Positions 1 to 8,599 of a DNA stretch of 64,000 bases are shown here, one piece after another; position 1 is the first letter of the stretch; every line of letters starts with the position of its first letter. Position numbers and translations under genes: made by a program. The DNA is from Burkholderia sp. Ax-1719. Its GTDB lineage: Bacteria > Pseudomonadota > Gammaproteobacteria > Burkholderiales > Burkholderiaceae. The notes beneath the pieces are model-generated. The model saw nothing but the letters and a program-made list of their open reading frames with translations, did not search any database and was not told where the DNA came from. The DNA lies in assembly GCF_011753055.1 (NCBI RefSeq), contig NZ_VWWJ01000001.1:1116001-1180000 (forward strand), given 5' to 3'.

Positions 1-303
1 ACCCGACTTGGCAAGAAAATCGTGATCCAAGCGAAGAACTATTCTGGAAACGTTGGGAATGCAGCCGTCCAGGAAGCAATCGCGGCGAAGAGCTTCTACG
101 GCTGCGACGAGGCCATGGTGGTTACAAACTCTCATTTCACAAGATCAGCGATTGAGCTGGCCAATACAGCGGGTGTTCGGCTGGTAAGTCGCAGGGAACT
201 GCAATCCTATCTGGATGACTACAACCAACAAATCATCGAGCGCTTTCGCGCCTCGGATGGAAGCGGCGCGTCAAACCAGGAAAGCGCAGTGTTGGCCAAC
301 TGA
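1..303 (+). CDS. Mrr-type restriction endonuclease domain protein, C-terminal part
   Basis: The frame is open from base 1, so the gene begins before the window and only the last 100 residues are present. The segment VIQAKNY fits the (E/Q)xK half of the PD-(D/E)xK active site of the Mrr_cat restriction endonuclease domain; the following helix (AVQEAIAAKSFYGCDEAMVV) and the TNSHFT strand-loop are also typical of that family. Such proteins cleave (often modified) DNA, or occur as domains of topoisomerase-like or membrane proteins. The N-terminal part that would decide between these is outside the window. The catalytic Asp would be just upstream and cannot be checked. Sure of the domain, unsure of the whole protein's role. 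Confidence 0.8.
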   Translation, partial: TRLGKKIVIQAKNYSGNVGNAAVQEAIAAKSFYGCDEAMVVTNSHFTRSAIELANTAGVRLVSRRELQSYLDDYNQQIIERFRASDGSGASNQESAVLAN

Positions 304-391
304 TACACACCGCGCTCTTCAACTAGGCCGCTCATCGTTGCTATGACGCTGGCGGCCTAGACTCGATTGAGGGCACTCCTCAAGGTAGCAG

Positions 392-910
392 TTAATTTAA
401 TCGCTTCCAGACGGAAATAGGCACATCGCCATTCGGTCGAGGAGATACGCGGTAACTCAATTCCCCTCCCTTGATTTCGTAGCTTCGCCTCTGCTCCTCT
501 CCCTGCCAATTGGGAAAGGACGCATTTTGTATGTGAAACGTCAAGATTCTGTCGACCGTATCAGCGCTGACCGTGCCGTAGTGGGTGCTCGATCCCATGA
601 CGGCTTCCCTATACTCATCGGACGTGCCTCTGGCTTTATCTCCAGATGCGAACTTCGGTCTCTCGGCTTTGAAAATCTGTAGCGAATAGTATCCACGCTC
701 ATCGATAACCAGAAGTCCCTTGGGATCGGCTCCGTAGTCTCGCCCTCGTGAACCATCGGGATGCAGTACATCCGCCGCCACCAATGTCCACGTACCTACA
801 AGCGAAGCGTCAATTGTGTTTGCGTCGGCATGTGCTGCAGTGGACGACAACATATACGCGAAGAATATGGTCTTGAAGATGCTCTGTCTAAGAGCGGACC
901 GACTGTTCAT
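392..910 (-). CDS. Secreted lipocalin-like domain protein
   Basis: 172 residues. The N-terminus (basic start, hydrophobic IFFAYMLSSTAAHA, then DANT) is a Sec signal peptide with an AHA-like cleavage site, so the product is probably periplasmic. The mature part begins LVGTWTLVAADVLHPDGS and continues GLLVIDERGYYSLQIF, the pattern of the lipocalin-like domain family (Lipocalin_5 type), small beta-barrels that usually bind hydrophobic ligands; ligand unknown. AGGAGAG seven bases upstream of the ATG supports this start. It stands alone, convergent with the nuclease-like gene to its left. Confidence 0.75.
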   Translation of the reverse strand: MNSRSALRQSIFKTIFFAYMLSSTAAHADANTIDASLVGTWTLVAADVLHPDGSRGRDYGADPKGLLVIDERGYYSLQIFKAERPKFASGDKARGTSDEYREAVMGSSTHYGTVSADTVDRILTFHIQNASFPNWQGEEQRRSYEIKGGELSYRVSPRPNGDVPISVWKRLN

Positions 911-1599
911 GCTCTCTCCTGGAGTAGGTGCGACAAGTCAATCGTAGTTTGGTGGCGGACCAGGAAAACCTACAAAGCCTCCTCGACATGCTGCGAGGCC
1001 TATCCGTCCCACACGCATAAATTACATATCTGAAAGCCCACCCGGTTTGTACGGTGTTGCTTGAAACGCATCAGGCTCAGAACGCCTCAGTCGCTCAGAG
1101 AGTGGCTTCCCCAACTTCACAATACGCGCATTTCTCGTCGTGCAGTAACGCGTTAGCTTCGCGCGATGCAACGGAAATACTACGTCGTTGCTTGCCGCAC
1201 GTTCGCCAGCCACTACCTCACACGCACCCAGAGTACGCCAGCCCTATCATCCGAATTGCCACTACCATCCACGCGGTCGCTAACGTCCAATGAGATTGAT
1301 CCACAATTCATACCGCACTCGCAGACTTCTGATCGTGTCAAACCATTCACAGGGCATACAAAATTGTTCGACCACGTGGATAAGTTGTTTATCCAGATAA
1401 GTTTGAGTATTCTGCGAAGCGGACGAAGAAGCCGGGGGCAAGATTAAAGTGCATTGATGCTTCGTAGACACGTCCAATACTGATGCTTTACACGAGAAAT
1501 ATTAATCGAGCATGACCTACAGACTCTTCTCTTGAAGTCCTCGATCGCATACACGCTCGATAGCATGCGGCAGACGACAAGGCTGAGCAGGAGCCAAAG
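911..1599. other. Intergenic region without a recognisable gene
   Basis: The short open frames here have unconvincing composition and no ribosome binding site. A small inverted repeat, TGGATAA-N5-TTATCCA, lies at 1377-1395 and could be a binding site. AGGAG at about 1588 belongs to the next gene. Nothing else was recognised. Confidence 0.5.
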
Positions 1600-3147
1600 A
1601 TGCCTAACCACACCGCATTCCATCCTCTTCGCAAACTGATCAACGGCGGCAATCCCAATAGCCTTACACCGAACCAGGACGTCGTCGACCCACCGCTCGA
1701 AGCGTGGCTACGTCAGCACGAAGTTTCCTATCCGGCGTTTCTCGCGTATCAAGCGTCGCTCTTGAGCGACGTCGTCACGCCGTTTTCCGGGCGTTACGAT
1801 ACCGCCCGGCAGGAAAGCGACAATGCGTTCAACAAGTATCCGCTCTTCGTCACTTACTGCACGAACGTAGCCGACGTCGTGTCAACGATTCAATTCGCGC
1901 GTTCCCAACACCTGAGCGTCGTTGGACGGGCAGGCGGCCACAGCACGGCCGGCTACTCGGTACTAGACAACCGGATTGTCATCGACGTTTCCCAAATCAA
2001 CAGTGTGTTCGTTGATCCGGTAGCAAAGGTCGCGACCGTAGGTGCGGGTGTCACGTGGGGCACCTTCAACCACGTCCTGAACGCGTACGGTTTGCATACC
2101 CCGGGAGGAAGCTGCTCGACCGTGGGTGTGACTGGCTATACCCTGGGTGGAGGATATGGATACACAAGCATGCGCTGGGGCATCGCCTGCGACCATCTCA
2201 TCGAGGTCACGCTAGTAACGGCAGATGGCAAGATCGTCACGGCGAACGAACAGGAAAATGCTGAGTTGTTGTGGGCGCATCGAGGGGGTACAGGCGGCAA
2301 CTTCGGCATCGTTGTATCTCTCAAATACAAACTGGAGTCCTTGGCCGAAGTTTGGCCGCTTGAGATCAATTGGCCGATTGAAGACGCGGCCAAAGTGCTC
2401 GTCACCTGGCAAGACCAGATGACCAAGACGCTCCAGGACACGAAACTCGGGCTGCTTGGATTTCTTGCAACCCGCCAGAACACCGTCGTCCAGCCTGACG
2501 GCGAACGTGTGATCCACAACGTCCCGTACTTCTGCATCCGAGGGATCTACTCCGGTGACGTTGCGGCGGAAGGCGAAAAAGCGCTCGCCCCGTTGCTGGC
2601 AATCGGCAAGCCAGAATTTCCGTCGCCGCTGTGGAAAGGCCGCATACCCTATTCTCAGGCGAACGAGCATCTGCTCGACAATGTTGAGGGTGTCATCCCT
2701 GACGCGATCAAGGAAACCAAGCGTTGCGCGTACGTTGAGCGGCCACTGAACGAAGCCGACTATCAGAAAATGGTCGACTACTTTAAGACAAGTCCAAGTC
2801 TGTACAACATCGTCTCGATGGAGCCGTACGGCGGTGCAATCAACAACGTCGCCCCGGACGCCACGGCCTTTGTCCATCGCAATGCCTATTTTGACATCTT
2901 CGTCGATTCTTTCTGGATGGACGAGGCTGACAAGCCCGAAGCGTTCAAATGGCTACATGACTACTTCGAATCACCTGAGACGAAGGAGCTCTGGTCTAAC
3001 CACTACTACCAGAACTATCCGAATTCGGAGTACAAGAATTGGCAGAACGGATACTTCGGAATCAACTATCAGCGGCTCCAACAGATTAAGGCTCACTGGG
3101 ATCCGACGAACTTCTTCCACTATGAGCAGAGCATCCAACCGGCTTGA
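1600..3147 (+). CDS. FAD-binding oxidoreductase of the berberine bridge enzyme type
   Basis: 515 residues, start supported by AGGAG 7 bases upstream. The N-terminal FAD_binding_4 (VAO/PCMH) domain has RAGGHSTAGYS (His114) and GGSCSTVGVTGYTLGGGYG (Cys172). In berberine-bridge-like enzymes these His and Cys residues both bond to FAD, so bicovalent flavinylation is expected. The C-terminus (NYYPNSEYKNW-like, then FFHYEQSI) is the BBE domain that covers the active site. Bacterial relatives oxidise carbohydrates or aromatic and alkaloid-like secondary metabolites using O2. The substrate cannot be told. No signal peptide is visible, so it is probably cytoplasmic. It stands alone, with a hairpin just after the stop. 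Confidence 0.88.
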   Translation: MPNHTAFHPLRKLINGGNPNSLTPNQDVVDPPLEAWLRQHEVSYPAFLAYQASLLSDVVTPFSGRYDTARQESDNAFNKYPLFVTYCTNVADVVSTIQFARSQHLSVVGRAGGHSTAGYSVLDNRIVIDVSQINSVFVDPVAKVATVGAGVTWGTFNHVLNAYGLHTPGGSCSTVGVTGYTLGGGYGYTSMRWGIACDHLIEVTLVTADGKIVTANEQENAELLWAHRGGTGGNFGIVVSLKYKLESLAEVWPLEINWPIEDAAKVLVTWQDQMTKTLQDTKLGLLGFLATRQNTVVQPDGERVIHNVPYFCIRGIYSGDVAAEGEKALAPLLAIGKPEFPSPLWKGRIPYSQANEHLLDNVEGVIPDAIKETKRCAYVERPLNEADYQKMVDYFKTSPSLYNIVSMEPYGGAINNVAPDATAFVHRNAYFDIFVDSFWMDEADKPEAFKWLHDYFESPETKELWSNHYYQNYPNSEYKNWQNGYFGINYQRLQQIKAHWDPTNFFHYEQSIQPA

Positions 3148-3157
3148 TTGTTAGTAA

Positions 3158-3191
3158 CGGGCTATGAAGACATTCAGTGTTTCATAGCCCG
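3158..3191 (+). terminator. Hairpin downstream of the BBE-type oxidoreductase
   Basis: CGGGCTATGAA (3158-3168) pairs perfectly with TTCATAGCCCG (3181-3191), an 11-bp stem with a 12-base loop, 10 bases after the stop codon. No T-run follows, so it may be an mRNA-end stabiliser rather than a strict intrinsic terminator. Confidence 0.55.
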
Positions 3192-3560
3192 GCAGACACT
3201 CAACGACCTTCGTCCTTCGCAATAAATACCGCTACAGGTAAATAACGACTGTCAATCTCGATTTTGAGACTCGAAACAATGCATCGAAGTTCCTGCAGCG
3301 CTTGCCTGCTTGGACACAGTCAGTCCGTCGATTCATTGCGACATTTGTTCAAACTCAACAAAACGATATCGATAGTTACGAATTGATCGAACAGTCAATT
3401 CTGTAGACCCCATCTTTTTCTACTAAAAATAGACCTTTATAGTCTCCTACGTGCTTTGCGCATATCACTCCAATCGGCGATTATTACGCACACTAAATTT
3501 TATCTGCGCAAATTTAAATTAAACGCATTTTTTAGACGCAAAGTTAGCAGGAGATATTTA
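3192..3560. other. Upstream region of the MDR enzyme gene
   Basis: About 370 bases, becoming AT-rich toward the right. It must hold the promoter of the following gene; no -35/-10 pair stands out clearly. GCAGGAG at about 3547-3553 is the ribosome binding site for the ATG at 3561. A frame with the same reading runs upstream to 3456 but its composition is not coding-like. Confidence 0.4.
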
Positions 3561-4550
3561 ATGGCACGTCACGTTCGCTTCCACGAAACCGGTGGCCCTG
3601 AAGTTCTGAAAATCGAAGAAGTTCCCACCCCCGAACCAAAGGCTGGTGAGGTCCGCATTAGCGTTCGCGCACTGGGCCTGAATCGTGCGGAAAGCATGTA
3701 TCGCACTGGCCGCTACGTTATTGAGCCAGTATTCCCGGCTACTATGGGTTATGAAGCTTCGGGTGTAATCGACGCAGTCGGTCCTAACGTCAAGGACTTT
3801 GCAGTTGGCGACTCAGTTGCAGTTATTCCTGCGTTTATGTTCGACCAATACGCTCTTTACGGAGATTTGGTGATTGCCCCCGCGCGTGCCGTGGTCAGAA
3901 ACCCCGAGGGTGTGAGTTGGGAGGCTGCCGCCGCCACCTGGATGCCATTCACAACGGCGTGGGGCGCATTGATTGACCTTGCCAACCTGCGCAAAGATGA
4001 TTTCGTGGTTCTCTCTGCGGCATCAAGCAGTGTCGGTTTGGCTGCAATGCAGATCGCGCAGTCAGTAGGCGCTATAGTCATCGCCATTACTCGAAAAGGC
4101 GAAAAGGTGGAAGAACTCAATGAAGCGGGGTTTGCCCATATTCTCCAAACGGGTCTGGACGATATTACGGCTGAGATTATGCGAATTTCGGGTGGTGTCG
4201 GCGCTCGCGTGGTCTTTGACCCGGTCGGCGGTCCCGATTTTGAAAACATTGTTAAGGCAACCGCCAAAGACGCAATCGTCTTCATTTACGGCGCGCTTAG
4301 CCACGATGTGACGCCGGTGCCAGTCTTGCACGTGCTGGGCAAGCACACCACCATCCGTGGATACGAATTCATTGAAGTCACTTCCGACGACGAAAAGCTC
4401 GGCCGGGCGAAAGAATTCATCACCGAAGGTCTGCGCAAGGGCAAGTTCAGCCCGCAGATTGCCAAGGTCTTCCCATTCGAATCGATCGTCGAAGCGACAC
4501 GCTTCCTTGAGTCGAACACTCAGTTCGGCAAGATTGTCGTAAAACTGTAA
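3561..4550 (+). CDS. Zinc-independent MDR family oxidoreductase (quinone-reductase-like)
   Basis: 329 residues with the medium-chain dehydrogenase/reductase order: N-terminal GroES-like fold (HVRFHETGGPEVLKIEEV, then VRALGLNRAESMYRTGRY) and a C-terminal Rossmann fold with LSAASSSVGLAAMQIAQSVGA for NADPH. The catalytic and structural zinc ligands of alcohol dehydrogenases are missing, as in quinone oxidoreductase/crotonyl-CoA-reductase-like members. It probably reduces a quinone or an enone using NADPH in the cytoplasm. The ATG at 3561 was chosen over an upstream TTG because GCAGGAG precedes it at good spacing and family members begin here. It is convergent with the LysR gene to its right, and no operon partner is evident. 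Confidence 0.85.
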   Translation: MARHVRFHETGGPEVLKIEEVPTPEPKAGEVRISVRALGLNRAESMYRTGRYVIEPVFPATMGYEASGVIDAVGPNVKDFAVGDSVAVIPAFMFDQYALYGDLVIAPARAVVRNPEGVSWEAAAATWMPFTTAWGALIDLANLRKDDFVVLSAASSSVGLAAMQIAQSVGAIVIAITRKGEKVEELNEAGFAHILQTGLDDITAEIMRISGGVGARVVFDPVGGPDFENIVKATAKDAIVFIYGALSHDVTPVPVLHVLGKHTTIRGYEFIEVTSDDEKLGRAKEFITEGLRKGKFSPQIAKVFPFESIVEATRFLESNTQFGKIVVKL

Positions 4551-4937
4551 AGCCAAGGCCGGCTATTCAAGCCGCCAGTCTGTCTAAAGTCCATTGCACT
4601 GCAAGCAACAGGCGGTTCAATGGGCTTTCGCGTGTTGACGTCATCTTGTGTCGCTCAAACGCGGCGACACCGTACAGTTATCAGCTACCACTACTGGGAC
4701 TTATCAAGTGCATCACATATGCAGGTGCTTCTGCAGGAGATCCTGGACACTCACGTTCCTAGCTTCGTAATTCGCTATGCCGGCGAGGAACATCGCCGTT
4801 GTCCTGCCGAGGACAACCGCCGCCACAACTTAACCGCATGGAAGGTGCCGGCAAACGAAGTGGCGGCCCCGAGGTATCTCATATGCGTTACCACTTGGAC
4901 TGCTCGCGCGATTAGGCCCAACTTGCCTCAATCAGCG
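4551..4937. other. Intergenic region between convergent genes
   Basis: 387 bases between the 3' ends of the MDR gene and the LysR gene. A plus-strand frame (4620-4991) is open but has no ribosome binding site, runs into the LysR gene antisense and matches nothing I know. No strong terminator hairpin was found. Confidence 0.4.
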
Positions 4938-5810
4938 TTACGCAAGCATCAGGAAGTTCTGCACCATCGCAGAAGCGTCTTCGAGTCGTGACGCAATCAC
5001 CAGTCTAGCGCGTAACCCGCTAGCCATCAGCGGCCGATAAACCACGCCCGCCACCCGTACTTGTGTGATTGCTTTCGGAACAATTGAGACACCCAAACCG
5101 GCGGCAACAAGCGTGACTGCCGAAGCGATCTGCGGTGCGGGCTGCGTTAGAATCGGCATGAAGCCTGCTGCCGCGCATGCCTCGATAATATTGTCGATCA
5201 GAGAACTACCGGCTTCACGCGGTACCTGAATGAACGACTCTTTGGCAAGTTCAGCCAAAGCGATCTGGCGCCGTGACGCCAGATAGTGTGCAGCAGGTAG
5301 AGCGACCAACATCGGCTCGTCTTGCCAGTCGTGCTGCTTGATCGACTCCGACGTTCGTGTTTGTGGCCTGACAATCACTACATCAAGCCTGTCTTCTTCA
5401 AGGCCACCCAGCAGGATGCCCGACGTTCCTTCTTGAAGGGTCAACTCGGCATCGGGATATGATTCTCGAAATCGCCGAATCAATCCCGAAACATTCTCAT
5501 TGAACGCTGCCGTAGCGGTGAAGCCGACACGCAGTTGACCAGTCTCACCGCGCGCCGCACGCTTCGCGGCCCGAACTGCACGCTCGGCCCCGCCGAGTAT
5601 GCGCAGAACTTCCACTTCAAATGCCTTTCCTGCTGCGGTCAATTCTGCACCCTTAGCAGTGCGCCTGAACAAATCGGCGCCGAGCTCGGTCTCAAGCGCC
5701 TTAATCTGTTGACTGAGCGGCGGCTGTCCAATACCGAGAGATTCAGCTGCCTTTGTGAAGTTGGCCGCCTGAGCGACGGCCAGGAAGTAGCGTAGGTGTC
5801 TAAGTTCCAT
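4938..5810 (-). CDS. LysR family transcriptional regulator
   Basis: 290 residues. The N-terminal winged helix-turn-helix (MELRHLRYFLAVAQAANFTK, then AAESLGIGQPPLSQQIKALE) is textbook LysR, followed by the two-lobed periplasmic-binding-like effector domain (LRVGFTATAAFNENVSGLIRRF onward). The start MELRHLRYF is the usual family start. It is divergent from an MFS transporter gene with 143 bases between, the common arrangement in which LysR controls its neighbour. The inferred role is control of that exporter in response to an unknown ligand. Confidence 0.9.
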   Translation of the reverse strand: MELRHLRYFLAVAQAANFTKAAESLGIGQPPLSQQIKALETELGADLFRRTAKGAELTAAGKAFEVEVLRILGGAERAVRAAKRAARGETGQLRVGFTATAAFNENVSGLIRRFRESYPDAELTLQEGTSGILLGGLEEDRLDVVIVRPQTRTSESIKQHDWQDEPMLVALPAAHYLASRRQIALAELAKESFIQVPREAGSSLIDNIIEACAAAGFMPILTQPAPQIASAVTLVAAGLGVSIVPKAITQVRVAGVVYRPLMASGLRARLVIASRLEDASAMVQNFLMLA

Positions 5811-5864
5811 TTTGAAAGTGGCCCGTCTTGAACCGGAGTCGTAAATTCGCGACGTCCAGTGCTA

Positions 5865-5887
5865 AAACATATCGCTACGCGATGTTT
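5865..5887. promoter_or_regulatory. Dyad in the LysR/MFS divergent promoter
   Basis: AAACATATCGC-tac-GCGATGTTT forms an imperfect inverted repeat of the T-N11-A kind that LysR proteins bind, placed midway between the two divergent start codons. Inferred operator. Confidence 0.45.
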
Positions 5888-5953
5888 CATATATTGGACA
5901 TATGTCGGAAAACACACAAAAATGTCAATGTTTTTTGACGAACAGAGCTGAAC

Positions 5954-7204
5954 ATGTCTTCCCCATCAATGCCCCCATCAGCGTGTCCTCTAACACCAAA
6001 TTCCGCGTCACGGTCTGATGGCATTCTTCCCAGAACTGTCGCCTATTGGCGCATCGTATTCGCCCTATTTCTCGCGGGCTTTTCGACCTTTTCTTTGCTT
6101 TATTGCGTTCAGCCACTTCTTCCCGCTTTTACGAGAGAATTTGGTGTTGGCGCAGCGAGCAGTTCCCTTTCTTTGTCGCTATCAACCGGCTTGCTCGCCA
6201 TCTCAATCCTTTGCGCGGGCGCAGTGTCAGAGCGTGTAGGCCGACGCGGACTCATGTTCGCCTCAATGACCGCAGCAGCCTTATGCAATCTGTTGGCGGC
6301 GTGGTCACCGAACTGGTCCACGTTGCTTCTGTGGCGCGCCCTTGAAGGTTTTGCATTGGGTGGCGTTCCGGCAGTAGCTATGGCATACCTCGCGGAAGAA
6401 ATTGCACCGGAAGGTTTGGGGTTTTCCATGGGGCTTTACGTCGGGGGTACAGCCTTCGGCGGCATGGTTGGTCGGATAGGGATGAGCGCACTGGAACAGT
6501 ACTTCTCCTGGCGGACAGCGATGGAGGTGATCGGGGTGGTCGATCTGCTCGCAGCTGTCGCGTTCGTTGCACTCCTTCCGGCGTCACGACGCTTTGTAAA
6601 TCGTACGGACATGACTGTTCGTCACCACTTGCAACTTTGGCGTGGGCATCTGAAACACAGAAGTCTCCCGTTTGTTTTCGCAATAGGCTTTTTTGCGATG
6701 GGAGCATTCGTGACGGTGTACAACTATGCAGGTTTTCGGCTCACGGCGCCGCCCTTCAGTCTGAGCTCAACCGCTTGCGGTTTCATCTTTGCCGCGTATC
6801 TGTTCGGCATGGTCTCATCGTCTGGCGCTGGTGCTCTCTCGGATAAATTCGGGCGCGCTCCAGTGCTGATCAGTGGAATCGTACTCTCCGGTGCGGGCGT
6901 AGTAATCACGCTTTCTACTTCGCTCGTCCTAGTCATCGTCGGTATCGTGCTAGTCACGATCGGCTTCTTCGTTACACACTCTGTTGCCAGCAGCTGGGTT
7001 GGCAGCTTGGCAGGCGGAGCCAAAGGACACGCGGCCTCGCTCTATCTGCTCGCCTACTACGTCGGTTCAAGCGTTCTCGGTTCACTAGGCGGTTCGTTCT
7101 GGCAGCATGGCGCGTGGCTCGCTGTAGCGGGATACGTCAGTGGACTGCTCGTCATCTGTCTAGTCGTGGCGGTCAGTGCAACCGAGAACGAAAAGCACGC
7201 TTAG
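5954..7204 (+). CDS. MFS transporter
   Basis: 416 residues with alternating hydrophobic segments typical of a 12-helix major facilitator. The loop between helices 2 and 3 has SERVGRRGLMFAS (family motif A, GxxxDRxGRR-like) and the symmetrical loop has SDKFGRAPVLISG. The N-terminal half resembles the YnfM/drug-efflux branch (FCVQPLLP-like start, YLAEEIAPEGLGFSMG). Probably a proton-driven inner membrane exporter of a small molecule. It is divergent from the LysR gene at 5810, which is its likely regulator. The ribosome binding site is weak. Confidence 0.85.
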   Translation: MSSPSMPPSACPLTPNSASRSDGILPRTVAYWRIVFALFLAGFSTFSLLYCVQPLLPAFTREFGVGAASSSLSLSLSTGLLAISILCAGAVSERVGRRGLMFASMTAAALCNLLAAWSPNWSTLLLWRALEGFALGGVPAVAMAYLAEEIAPEGLGFSMGLYVGGTAFGGMVGRIGMSALEQYFSWRTAMEVIGVVDLLAAVAFVALLPASRRFVNRTDMTVRHHLQLWRGHLKHRSLPFVFAIGFFAMGAFVTVYNYAGFRLTAPPFSLSSTACGFIFAAYLFGMVSSSGAGALSDKFGRAPVLISGIVLSGAGVVITLSTSLVLVIVGIVLVTIGFFVTHSVASSWVGSLAGGAKGHAASLYLLAYYVGSSVLGSLGGSFWQHGAWLAVAGYVSGLLVICLVVAVSATENEKHA

Positions 7205-7703
7205 AGATATGTCGTCACTACTTCGACAAAATCTGACACGATGGTGCCGTGCTGAAGGCCTACAAGTCGGGCCCTCAGCACTCCGAACATCGCCTCCGGT
7301 GAGCTCGGGAGCGACGTTGACACCACTTACACTCCTGGCTCTTCTGCTGACACTCAGAGGATCTACGCAGCCGTTACATTCTGAGTTCAGAGAGCACAGC
7401 GCCCAACTGCCCAGGTTTTAAGTTGCGCCACACGGCAGAGAGCGGCAGCAGCAAGCGCCTGCCCCTTTCGGAGTCGCCTATGGCAAGAATACCGTCGAAA
7501 AGTCGAGCATCTGGGCCACATTGAGGCAAATGGAACTGATAGGTCGTACGCCCTAGCGCGTAGCCTGCAAGATACATTTTTTCCAATGCTATTACCCGAA
7601 AGGTTGCTGCGCCATCCGCTCGGTGCTCGGCGCTCCACAGAACCAGTGTGACAAGGCGTCATGATTCTGGGGAGAATGACTTCGGTTTGCCCGATTGGGA
7701 CTC
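7205..7703. other. Intergenic region between convergent genes
   Basis: About 500 bases between the 3' ends of the MFS gene and the CoA-ester lyase gene. Short frames on both strands are open but lack start signals or recognisable sequence. No convincing terminator was found. Confidence 0.4.
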
Positions 7704-8585
7704 TCAACCGACCGACGTGGCTAGCGTGGTCTGCGGTGTCACTTCTGGCTGCGCATTCCCGATTTGCCGCCATGCTGCGATAGCGAGCAGCTTACGCGCA
7801 CGCAACAAAACCGGGCGATCAATCATCTTGCCGTCCACAGTCGTGACGCCTCCATTCGAGTTATCGAATGCTTCAATAACTCGTGTCGCCCACTTTACCT
7901 CTGGTTCGCTCGGCCCGTAACAAGCGTGAACAGTAGCAATTTGCCGTGGGTGGATGCATAACTTTGCGCCGAAACCGAGCCGCTTGCCATTCCGCGCTTC
8001 CTCTTCGAGGCATACGCTGTTATGGATATCAGCGGTCACCCCATCGACAGGAGACTCGATTCCTGCGACACGAGATATAAGAGACAACCGCGTGCGAAAC
8101 GTATCTAGCGAGTCGGTTGGATCGCTCATTTCCATCTCTGCAATGAAGTCCAGCGTGCCAAACATCAACCGCTGCACAAATGGTGCCTTCGCAATCTCTA
8201 ACGCTGACCACATCCCTTTTGCCGTTTCGATCAGGGGGTAAACTGGCACCCGGCGTCTGGCGCGAGCGACGACGTCTGATACGTCCTGCAGTGCCTCAGC
8301 TTTCGGTAAGACAATACCAGCCACGCCACGATGAGAGGCGAGTTGAGCGTCCTTCTCAAACCACTCAGTACCGCGCCCGTTGATCCGAACGAGAACCGGG
8401 CGCTCCGGTGACAGCCACTGCGCCAGCGTCGCGCGAGCGGCATCCTTTGCACTTGATTCGACGGCATCTTCAAGATCAATAATCACCGCATCGGCCCCAC
8501 TATTTAGTGCGCTCTGGAATCGCTCCGGACGGCTTCCTGGGACAAACAGATAAGACTGCGGAATGAATGTGTTCTGCGATTTCAT
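7704..8585 (-). CDS. HpcH/HpaI-CitE family CoA-ester lyase (citramalyl-CoA/malyl-CoA lyase-like)
   Basis: 293 residues. The TIM barrel begins SYLFVPGSRPERFQSALNSG, with DAVIIDLEDAVESSAKDAAR supplying the metal-binding Glu and Asp, VRINGRGTEWFEKD, then PLIETAKGMWSALEIA and the C-terminal GFGAKLCIHPRQI. This is the CitE-like subgroup that cleaves beta-hydroxyacyl-CoA (malyl-CoA, citramalyl-CoA) with Mg2+. ATG at 8585 (MKSQNTF) is preferred over an in-frame TTG at 8603. It is the last gene of a four-gene minus-strand operon; after CoA transfer and hydration it would split the hydroxyacyl-CoA, for citramalyl-CoA into pyruvate and acetyl-CoA. The lyase family is certain, the substrate inferred. 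Confidence 0.85.
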   Translation of the reverse strand: MKSQNTFIPQSYLFVPGSRPERFQSALNSGADAVIIDLEDAVESSAKDAARATLAQWLSPERPVLVRINGRGTEWFEKDAQLASHRGVAGIVLPKAEALQDVSDVVARARRRVPVYPLIETAKGMWSALEIAKAPFVQRLMFGTLDFIAEMEMSDPTDSLDTFRTRLSLISRVAGIESPVDGVTADIHNSVCLEEEARNGKRLGFGAKLCIHPRQIATVHACYGPSEPEVKWATRVIEAFDNSNGGVTTVDGKMIDRPVLLRARKLLAIAAWRQIGNAQPEVTPQTTLATSVG

Positions 8586-8599
8586 GATTTGCTTTGACC

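Noticed and set aside
4620..4991. 123-codon plus-strand frame in the gap before the LysR gene
   Set aside because: No ribosome binding site, overlaps the LysR gene antisense and has no recognisable protein features.
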